The position numbers were made by a program, and so were the translations under genes. From the NCBI GenBank assembly GCA_900757465.1, contig CAAENY010000036.1, forward strand, positions 1-9,074: a stretch of DNA of 9,074 bases, read 5' to 3'. Positions 1 through 4,784 of the stretch are shown here, piece by piece; within the stretch, counting starts at the first letter, position 1; each line of letters begins with the position of its first letter. The stretch is from an uncultured Collinsella sp. (GTDB taxonomy: Bacteria; Actinomycetota; Coriobacteriia; Coriobacteriales; Coriobacteriaceae). The notes below the pieces were generated by a model. The model was not told where the DNA came from and did not search any database. It saw only the letters and a list, made by a program, of their open reading frames with translations.

Positions 1-66
1 AGGGTGCGCATGCATTCCACCCTGGGCTACATGTCTCCAGTGGAATACGAGCGGCAATACGCTTGA
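1..66 (+). CDS. IS3-family transposase (OrfB), C-terminal fragment
   Basis: Only the last 21 residues and a TGA stop are inside the window; the gene enters from the left edge. The frame reads RMHSTLGYMSPVEYERQYA at its end. The pattern R-x-H-S-x-L-G-Y-x-S-P-x-x-Y/F-E is the well-known C-terminal signature of the DDE integrase domain of IS3-family (IS150/IS3-like) transposases, just after the catalytic glutamate helix. The protein would cut and join the ends of its own insertion sequence. Whether the element is complete cannot be judged, because the start, the DDE residues and the left end lie outside. The family call rests on this short motif alone, but the motif is characteristic. Confidence 0.75.
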   Translation, partial: RVRMHSTLGYMSPVEYERQYA

Positions 67-552
67 GGATCCTTAAAAGAAAGTCCAGTTTATCCTTCCA
101 ACTCCACCATCTAATGCAAACTTAAAAGTAGCCATAAAAGCAAGTGCAAAATCGCGCATGACAATCGATATTGGAGCTCGTGGTTTTTTTAACACCGCCG
201 TTACGACCGGATGCTGATCAACCCCGTGCTATGTGGCCTATTAGAGCCGTGAGCACAGTTGAACTCATGTAACGTTACGTATCCTAGCACAAGCTGTTAG
301 CGAAACTGATTTGGGCTGCGTTGGACAACATATCGTTCATTTGACGTGCTAAAGGGGGCTGTTTTGGGAACTTGTTCACGTTGGCGCAGGTTATTGGGAC
401 GCTAACGGTGATTAGAGGCGTTCCTGAAGCCCAAATGGAACGGCGATCTACACTGATAATCGCGTTTGGCTAACAAACTATGTACAGAAATGGGAAAAAA
501 TTTGTGCAACTTTTTGTTGCGTAGGTGGGGTTTGTAGCGCATGGTGTTTTGA
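67..552. other. spacer of about 490 bases without a convincing gene
   Basis: Both strands are broken by frequent stops here, and no open frame combines a ribosome binding site with plausible coding sequence. The base composition is AT-richer than the nearby genes. Small symmetries are visible: a perfect palindrome GTAACGTTAC at 269-278, and a small hairpin GCAAC-TTTTT-GTTGC at 506-520. A run of seven T at 183-189 lacks a good stem in front of it. The stretch from about 311 to 540 could be a repeated intergenic element or a decayed gene, but that cannot be decided from one copy. Confidence 0.5.
82..106 (+). repeat. possible right terminal inverted repeat of the IS3-family element
   Basis: IS3 elements usually end within a few tens of bases after the transposase stop, with a repeat whose inner part reads like GTCCA and whose tip is CA. 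Sixteen bases after the TGA there is AGTCCAGTTT, followed by TATCCTTCCAACTCCA, which ends in CA and fits that layout. The left end is outside the window, so the repeat cannot be matched and the exact tip (106 or 109) is a guess. Confidence 0.3.
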
Positions 553-587
553 CATGAAAAAGGCCTTCAGAATTCCGAAGGCCTTTG
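553..587 (-). terminator. intrinsic terminator of the tRNA-Ala gene
   Basis: A perfect 10-bp stem, AAAGGCCTTC (559-568) and GAAGGCCTTT (577-586), closes an 8-nt loop. Read on the minus strand the second arm runs into five U followed by C, the classic Rho-independent layout. It lies 10 bases beyond the CCA end of the tRNA. On the plus strand the arm is followed by only three T, so the minus strand is the likely direction. Confidence 0.85.
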
Positions 588-596
588 CATTCACGA

Positions 597-672
597 TGGT
601 GGAGACGAGGGGAATCGAACCCCTGACCTCTTGACTGCCAGTCAAGCGCTCTCCCAGCTGAGCTACGCCCCC
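597..672 (-). tRNA. tRNA-Ala, anticodon GGC, CCA end encoded
   Basis: Read on the minus strand, the 76 nt fold into a complete cloverleaf. The acceptor strands are GGGGGCG and CGTCTCC, the D stem is GCTC/GAGC, and the anticodon stem CTTGA/TCAAG carries loop CTGGCAG, giving anticodon GGC for codon GCC. The T stem is AGGGG/CCCCT with loop TTCGATT, followed by discriminator A and a genomic CCA (597-599). The third acceptor pair is G3:U70, the known identity element read by alanyl-tRNA synthetase, which supports alanine independently of the anticodon. It has its own promoter and terminator, and its 3' end faces the insertion sequence remnant. Confidence 0.97.
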
Positions 673-685
673 GTGACGAAGTAGT

Positions 686-714
686 ACTATAGGGGAAGTT
701 GGCGCGACGTGCAA
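686..714 (-). promoter_or_regulatory. sigma-70-type promoter of tRNA-Ala
   Basis: On the minus strand TTGCAC (709-714) and TATAGT (686-691) are separated by exactly 17 bases. Each hexamer is within one or two bases of consensus. The -10 ends 13 bases before the mature tRNA 5' end, so the primary transcript would carry a very short leader for RNase P to remove. The promoter sits between the thiN stop and the tRNA, so the tRNA does not depend on read-through. Confidence 0.85.
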
Positions 715-741
715 GGACTTTTTTGGTCAGACTCTAAATGC

Positions 742-1383
742 CTAATGATATAGGTAAGCGATGGCGGTGCCGGTGTGAACTTGGATCTTGGCCGTTTTTC
801 TAACGACATTAGAGATGCCGGTGTCGGCCAACAGGCCCAGGGAGCTGTGGTCTAGCTCCCATTCTAGGCCGTGTTCGCTTACCACGGTGTTGGGGGCAAT
901 GGCGATGATGGAGAACGTCTTGCCTTCGGCGCCCACAATGGTCCAGGATTCGCCTCCGTGTAGGATGCGGGCCGTGGTCTCGTCTTCGGCAATCCAGACT
1001 GGGGCGCCCTTGTAGCCCGCGAGCAGCCCCAGAACGGATAGGGCCATATCCGGACGGCCGCCGGTGGCGCAGGTCGCAACCACTTCGGCACCCGGCCAGC
1101 GACGACGGACGGAATCGAGCGCCAGCGCCAGATCGGTATAGTCCTTGTACGGGTCGTGGCGCTCAACTTCAAAGTCGGCGGCGGCATCGACCAACGCGCG
1201 ACCTGCGTCGCTTACCGTGTCGGCATCTCCTACATATACGTCGCAGCCCAGGCCGGCGCCCAGCAGCGCGTCGAGCCCGCGGTCCACGGCGACAACGTGG
1301 TCGCACTCCCCTGCTAGCCTACGCAACAGATCTGTGCTCGCCACCACGGGCGAGCCGCAGACAACTAATACCTTGCAAGCCAC
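742..1383 (-). CDS. thiN: thiamine pyrophosphokinase (thiamine diphosphokinase)
   Basis: This enzyme transfers pyrophosphate from ATP to thiamine to make the cofactor thiamine diphosphate in the cytosol. The protein has 213 residues, the usual length. Family motifs appear in order: AVDRGLD at 32-38 (usually ADGG-like), VGDADTV at 51-57 (usually GDFDS-like), KDYTDLALAL at 80-89 (K-x-x-TD-x-x-AL), and GGRPDM at 108-113 (usually GGRxDH). The C-terminal half is the beta-rich thiamine-binding domain, ending in a pattern of the SN-x-x-x-x-x-A-x-I-x-V-x-x-G type. The chosen start is GTG at 1381-1383, with AGG just upstream and only 9 bases after the stop of the HAD gene, so the two are probably cotranscribed. 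The DRG and the missing histidine of GGRxDH are departures from the common motifs, so a related pyrophosphokinase activity is not excluded. Confidence 0.85.
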   Translation of the reverse strand: MACKVLVVCGSPVVASTDLLRRLAGECDHVVAVDRGLDALLGAGLGCDVYVGDADTVSDAGRALVDAAADFEVERHDPYKDYTDLALALDSVRRRWPGAEVVATCATGGRPDMALSVLGLLAGYKGAPVWIAEDETTARILHGGESWTIVGAEGKTFSIIAIAPNTVVSEHGLEWELDHSSLGLLADTGISNVVRKTAKIQVHTGTAIAYLYH

Positions 1384-1392
1384 AGCCCTCGC

Positions 1393-2082
1393 CTATCCCT
1401 CAAACGAAAGCACGCGGGCCAGGTCAAGCTCCTCGTAGCTGTCGATAAAGATATCGCAGTTGGCGCGCACATCGTCGCGCTTCATGCGGCCATGCGGGTC
1501 ATAAATACCTACACGCTTAAAGCCGGCGGAGCCAGAGCTCTTTAGGCCAAAGACGGCGTCCTCAAACACCCAAGCGCGCTCAAACTTGTGCCCATGGCGC
1601 TCCTCCAGGCGGCGCAGCGCCAGCTCGTACACATCGGGGAACTGTTTGGAGCGTCCTGCCTCACCCGTCGTGGTAACAAATTCCATGTAAGCATCGAGAC
1701 CGGCACCAGCGAGCGCGGACTGCACCAGCTCGGCCGGCGTGGACGTGGCAACGCACATGGCAATACCGGCCTCCTGCGCCTGCTTCAAAAATGCCAGGAG
1801 CCCGTCGCGCGGCGGCACCTTGGAGTACCCATCGATCAGGATATCGCTCAGTTCGCGATACAACTCTTCGCCATTCGTGCCAATGCCCCACGTGTCGTGG
1901 TAGGCCTGGCACTCGTCCTCCAGCGACAGGTGCTCAAATTGGGCAAAGTCATCCACGGTCACGTCAATCCCGTGACGGTGCAATAACTCGGGCTGGGCAT
2001 AGGCCCAAACGGGGGTACTATTAACCAGTGTGCCGTCGCAATCGAAAATAAAAGCAACCTTGGGAGCGGCGGTATGGGACAT
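1393..2082 (-). CDS. HAD-superfamily phosphatase (subfamily IA, beta-phosphoglucomutase/phosphatase-like)
   Basis: The protein has 229 residues and all four HAD motifs. Motif I is FDCDGTLV, with nucleophile Asp14 and acid/base Asp16. Motif II is the Thr in VATST near 113. The motif III lysine is in GRSKQFPDVY near 146. Motif IV is FEDAVFGLKSS, with Glu174-Asp175 binding Mg2+. A helical cap lies between motifs I and II (about 22-90), the C1 cap of subfamily IA. Such enzymes hydrolyse small phosphate esters or act as phosphomutases; the substrate cannot be read from the sequence. ATG at 2080-2082 is preferred because GAAAGG (2090-2095) lies 7 bases before it; an in-frame TTG at 2103 has no such site. 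It precedes thiN by 9 bases and is divergent from glgB. The neighbours suggest either thiamine-phosphate or sugar-phosphate work, but this is only context. Confidence 0.85.
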   Translation of the reverse strand: MSHTAAPKVAFIFDCDGTLVNSTPVWAYAQPELLHRHGIDVTVDDFAQFEHLSLEDECQAYHDTWGIGTNGEELYRELSDILIDGYSKVPPRDGLLAFLKQAQEAGIAMCVATSTPAELVQSALAGAGLDAYMEFVTTTGEAGRSKQFPDVYELALRRLEERHGHKFERAWVFEDAVFGLKSSGSAGFKRVGIYDPHGRMKRDDVRANCDIFIDSYEELDLARVLSFEG

Positions 2083-2104
2083 AAACGAACCTTTCGATGT
2101 CAAA

Positions 2105-2135
2105 TGGTAAACAACCTGCTAAAAACGTTTTACCA
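2105..2135. promoter_or_regulatory. candidate operator, HAD-proximal: TGGTAAAC and GTTTTACCA half-sites
   Basis: TGGTAAAC (2105-2112) and GTTTTACCA (2127-2135) form an inverted pair with the same half-site as the larger repeat at 2167-2192. The right half-site is also part of a perfect AAAACGTTTT palindrome (2122-2131), a CG-centred core of the kind bound by LacI/GalR-family repressors. It lies just upstream of the HAD ribosome binding site, where a bound repressor would block the minus-strand transcript. The regulator is unknown. Confidence 0.45.
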
Positions 2136-2150
2136 AACGTAAGCCTAACA

Positions 2151-2181
2151 ATTTTGAAACCCTAATTGGTAAAACTGTCAA
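2151..2181 (-). promoter_or_regulatory. candidate promoter of the HAD-thiN unit
   Basis: On the minus strand a perfect TTGACA (2176-2181) sits between the two arms of the inverted repeat at 2167-2192. The matching -10 is weak: TTCAAA at 2153-2158 with a 17-base spacer, or CAAAAT at 2151-2156 with 19. A start near 2145 would leave a leader of about 60 bases that contains the HAD-proximal half-sites. Confidence 0.45.
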
Positions 2182-2192
2182 GAGTTTTACCA
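2167..2192. promoter_or_regulatory. candidate operator: 10-bp-armed inverted repeat
   Basis: TGGTAAAACT (2167-2176) and AGTTTTACCA (2183-2192) are perfect reverse complements separated by six bases. The left arm ends inside the minus-strand TTGACA, and the right arm overlaps TTACCA, a possible -35 for the plus-strand extended -10 at 2208. A dimeric repressor here could control both divergent transcripts. There is no T-run, and the repeat lies at promoter positions, so a DNA operator is more likely than a terminator. Confidence 0.6.
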
Positions 2193-2207
2193 CGGCAATT
2201 CTGCCAG

Positions 2208-2216
2208 TGGTATAAA
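2208..2216 (+). promoter_or_regulatory. candidate extended -10 promoter of the glg operon
   Basis: TGGTATAAA matches the extended -10 form TGnTATAAT in all but the last base. TTACCA at 2187-2192 is an 18-base-spaced, imperfect -35. Transcription would begin near 2223 and give glgB a leader of about 205 bases. It is the best promoter-like sequence on the plus strand in this spacer, but no start site is proven. Confidence 0.5.
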
Positions 2217-2288
2217 CATGTCGCTTACCGATTAAACGCCCCCGCAAATCCGCTTTCGTCCATAAAACTAACGCACAGGTGTTATCGT

Positions 2289-2342
2289 AGTTTCTGCCGA
2301 AAGTTCCACCGAGCACGCGAGGTGGAACGAATCACAGAAACT
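2289..2342 (+). ncRNA. nested two-stem hairpin in the glgB leader (possible cis-regulatory RNA)
   Basis: Two perfect stems are nested. The outer one is AGTTTCTG (2289-2296) with CAGAAACT (2335-2342). The inner one is GTTCCACC (2303-2310) with GGTGGAAC (2321-2328). A symmetric 6x6 internal loop (CCGAAA opposite GAATCA) and a 10-base apical loop complete the shape. There is no poly-U tract, so it is not an intrinsic terminator. It matches no riboswitch class that I recognise. It lies about 86 bases before the preferred glgB start. The rest of the leader, 2217-2288 and 2343-2428, shows nothing else clear. Confidence 0.5.
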
Positions 2343-2428
2343 TCGCCGTCCCTTCGATTCGTGCAGCCTTGGACCTTTCGCATCTAGTCACCAAGGCAAC
2401 ACGCTGCCGCGTCATGATGGGATCAAAC

Positions 2429-4690
2429 GTGAGCGATACAAAGCTAAAGCCAACGGCTAAAAAGCCCGCAACCCGCAAACCGGCTCCGCACGCACCGGAG
2501 CTCTCCAAGGACGATGTCTACCTGTTTGGCATTGGAATGTGGGAGCGCAGCTGGGAAAAGATGGGCGCGCATCCCGACACGCAGAACCGTACGCGCGGCT
2601 GGCGTTTTTGCGTTTGGGCTCCCGACGTAAAGAGCGTCCATGTCATTGGTGAATTTAACGACTGGGATGAGCAAGCCAACCCACTGGTGCCCGTGCATAC
2701 GAGCGCTATTTGGGAAGGCTTTATTCCTGGCGCCGAGCAGGGTCAGCTCTATAAATACCTTATCGAGACCAACGAGGGCGAAAAGCTCTACAAGGCCGAT
2801 CCGTATGCCTTTAAGGCCGAGTGCCCTCCGGGTACCGCGAGCGTACTGTGGACCCTCGATGGGTACCAGTGGAACGACGCCGCATGGCTCAAGCGCCGCG
2901 CCGGCCATAACCACATGTCGCAGCCCCTTAACATCTACGAGGTGCATATTGGATCGTGGAAGCGCCACGGCGACGCACCGCAGGGCGAACCCGACGAGTA
3001 CGGCAATTACCCCGGCCCCATGGATCCCTTCCCCGCGCAGCGCGGCGAGTTCTACACCTATGACGACCTGTCGGTGGAGCTCGTGGACTACGTGCGCGAC
3101 ATGGGCTACACGCATATCGAGGTCATGCCGCTTATGGAGCATCCCTTCGATGGCTCCTGGGGCTACCAGACGACCGGCTACTACGCCGCCACGTCGCGCT
3201 ACGGCAACCCGCAGCAGCTCATGCACTTTATCGATGCATGCCACGAGGCGGGCATCGGCGTGATCATGGACTGGGTGCCCGGTGGTTTTTGCGCCGACTC
3301 CCACGGCCTTGCCACCTTTAACGGCCACATGCTGTTTGAGCACGAGATTCACCCCAACTGGGGCACGCACAAGTTCGACTTCGCCCGTGGCGAGGTCCGG
3401 TCCTTCTTGGTCTCCAACGTGCTGTATTGGCTCGAGAACTTCCATGTAGACGGCATTCGCATGGACGGCGTGTCTAGCATGCTGTACCTCAACTTTGGGA
3501 TTGACGATCCCGGCCAAAAGAAGTTCAACAAGTACGGTACCGAGGAGGACCTGGACGCTAGCGCATTTATCCGTCAGGTCAACTGCGCCGTTGAGGCACA
3601 CTACCCCGACGTGATGATGATGGCCGAGGAGTCCACCGCGTGGCCGCTCGTGACCTATCCGCCGCAGGACGGCGGCCTGGGCTTCCACTACAAGTGGGAC
3701 ATGGGCTGGATGAACGACACCCTGCACTACATGCAGACCGATTTTCCGTGGCGTCCCGGCAACCACGGCCTGCTCACGTTCTCCATTATGTACGCCTTTA
3801 CCGAGAACTTCATCTGCCCGCTCAGCCACGACGAGGTCGTACACGGCAAGTGTTCGCTCATCGGCCGAATGCCGGGCGACTGGTGGCGCCAGTTTGCCGG
3901 CCTGCGCACGCTGGCCTTCTACCAGATGACGCATCCCGGTGCCAAGCTCAACTTTATGGGCAACGAGATCGGCCAGTTTATTGAGTGGCGCTACTACGAG
4001 TCCATCCAGTGGTTCCTGACCGAGGAGTACGAGACCCACCGTCATCATCAGGCGTTTATCAAGGCGCTCAACCACCTGTACACCGCCGAGCCCGCCCTGT
4101 ACGAGCGCGGCTACATCGACGACGGCTTTACCTGGATCGACGCGGACAACTCCAAGCAGTCCATCGTGAGCTTTGTGCGCCAGGGCGAGGACGTCGACGA
4201 CGACCTGGTGATCCTGATCAACTTTGACCCTGCGAGCTACGAAAGCTTCCGCGTGGGCGTGCCGCGCGAGGGTGACTGGGAGGTCATCTTCGATTCCGAC
4301 CGTCCCGAGTTTGGTGGCAGCGGCTATGCTGGCGAGGAGCCCTATACCTGCTCGAGCGAGCCCTATCCCTGGAACGGGCAGATGGACTCCATCGAGATTA
4401 AGGTACCCGGCCTGGCTGGCGTGGTGCTTAAGCGCCGTGGTCCCAGCAGCTATAAGCCGCCGGTGGTCGAGGCCCCCAAGAAGGCGACGCGTAAGCGCAC
4501 GTCCTCGGTGAAACCCAAGACCGCGGCTGCCAAGAAGGCTCCGGCCAAGGCAAAGACTGCCAAGTCTGCCGCCAAGGCTTCGGCAAAGTCCACCACGGCC
4601 AAAAAGGCAGCCACCAAAAAGGCAGCCACCAAAAAGGCTGCTCCCAAGGCCAAGGCAGCTGCAGCTAAGGCTTCTGCCAAGAAAGCGTAA
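2429..4690 (+). CDS. glgB: 1,4-alpha-glucan (glycogen) branching enzyme with Lys/Ala-rich tail
   Basis: The enzyme cuts alpha-1,4 glucan chains and reattaches them as alpha-1,6 branches during glycogen synthesis. From the GTG at 2429 it has 753 residues. The order is a basic N-terminal extension (1-25), a CBM48 domain (about 55-140, with GWRFCVWAP and GEFNDWD), the GH13 barrel (about 165-560), a C-terminal beta domain (about 580-680) and a tail (684-753). Catalytic residues are present: nucleophile Asp346 in GIRMDGVSSMLY, acid/base Glu400 in MAEEST, and His467-Asp468 in PLSHDEVVHGK. Conserved region I reads DWVPGGFCADSHGL: the usual histidine is Gly286 (codon 3284-3286). The tail has 23 Lys, 2 Arg and 27 Ala in 70 residues and no acidic residue, and is not part of normal GlgB. 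GTG 2429 is preferred for a GGGA six bases upstream; ATG 2414 or 2417 and TTG 2369 are in-frame alternatives. It is the first gene of the operon, 94 bases before glgP. Confidence 0.93.
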   Translation: MSDTKLKPTAKKPATRKPAPHAPELSKDDVYLFGIGMWERSWEKMGAHPDTQNRTRGWRFCVWAPDVKSVHVIGEFNDWDEQANPLVPVHTSAIWEGFIPGAEQGQLYKYLIETNEGEKLYKADPYAFKAECPPGTASVLWTLDGYQWNDAAWLKRRAGHNHMSQPLNIYEVHIGSWKRHGDAPQGEPDEYGNYPGPMDPFPAQRGEFYTYDDLSVELVDYVRDMGYTHIEVMPLMEHPFDGSWGYQTTGYYAATSRYGNPQQLMHFIDACHEAGIGVIMDWVPGGFCADSHGLATFNGHMLFEHEIHPNWGTHKFDFARGEVRSFLVSNVLYWLENFHVDGIRMDGVSSMLYLNFGIDDPGQKKFNKYGTEEDLDASAFIRQVNCAVEAHYPDVMMMAEESTAWPLVTYPPQDGGLGFHYKWDMGWMNDTLHYMQTDFPWRPGNHGLLTFSIMYAFTENFICPLSHDEVVHGKCSLIGRMPGDWWRQFAGLRTLAFYQMTHPGAKLNFMGNEIGQFIEWRYYESIQWFLTEEYETHRHHQAFIKALNHLYTAEPALYERGYIDDGFTWIDADNSKQSIVSFVRQGEDVDDDLVILINFDPASYESFRVGVPREGDWEVIFDSDRPEFGGSGYAGEEPYTCSSEPYPWNGQMDSIEIKVPGLAGVVLKRRGPSSYKPPVVEAPKKATRKRTSSVKPKTAAAKKAPAKAKTAKSAAKASAKSTTAKKAATKKAATKKAAPKAKAAAAKASAKKA
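4601..4645 (+). repeat. 15-bp tandem repeat inside the glgB tail
   Basis: The unit AAAAAGGCAGCCACC occurs twice without change (4601-4615 and 4616-4630), and a third, degenerate copy follows (4631-4645). It encodes KKAAT, KKAAT and KKAAP. Because the unit is 15 bases, a gain or loss of copies would keep the reading frame. Confidence 0.85.
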
Positions 4691-4698
4691 CAAAGCCG

Positions 4699-4784
4699 TT
4701 ACAGCTGTAATTACCCGCCCCGCGGGGGCGTAGGATACAAGTCATAGCCGTTCCGGGAGAAACATCCCCGGGGGAAAGGAACGT
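4699..4784 (+). promoter_or_regulatory. structured glgB-glgP spacer with partly masked ribosome binding site
   Basis: The spacer holds a perfect 12-base palindrome TTACAGCTGTAA (4699-4710) and a GC-rich hairpin CGCCCC-GCG-GGGGCG (4717-4731). A third structure stands just before glgP: CGTTCC (4749-4754) can pair with GGAACG (4778-4783), with GGGA (4755-4758) pairing TCCC (4765-4768) inside. GGAACG contains most of the AAAGGA ribosome binding site (4775-4780), so this fold would hide it. A competing fold, CCGGG (4753-4757) with CCCGG (4767-4771), leaves it free. No T-run follows any of the stems. Confidence 0.45.

Noticed and set aside
160..190. intrinsic terminator ending in the T7 run at 183-189
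   Set aside because: Only a 4-bp stem can be drawn before the T-run; too weak to call.
597..672. tRNA 3' end as a proven attachment site
   Set aside because: No second copy of the tRNA 3' sequence and no integrase can be seen in the window.
478..714. 78-codon minus-strand frame covering the tRNA region
   Set aside because: It runs through the tRNA-Ala gene and its terminator. The middle of the protein is just translated tRNA, a common false gene.
2218..2235. five-codon leader peptide (ATG ... TAA) before glgB
   Set aside because: The ATG directly follows the -10 candidate, so it would lie at or before the transcript start and has no ribosome binding site.
2166..2387. 73-codon plus-strand frame in the glgB leader
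   Set aside because: It starts at a TTG without a ribosome binding site, overlaps the operator and promoter elements, and has no family motif.
2444..4693. 749-codon open frame on the minus strand opposite glgB
   Set aside because: It lies antisense to a well-supported branching enzyme. Its protein is low-complexity (Leu/Gly/Val/His-rich), shows no family motif, and is explained by the GC-biased third codon positions of glgB.
4717..4731. terminator between glgB and glgP
   Set aside because: The CGCCCC/GGGGCG hairpin is strong but is followed by a purine-rich sequence, not a T-run.
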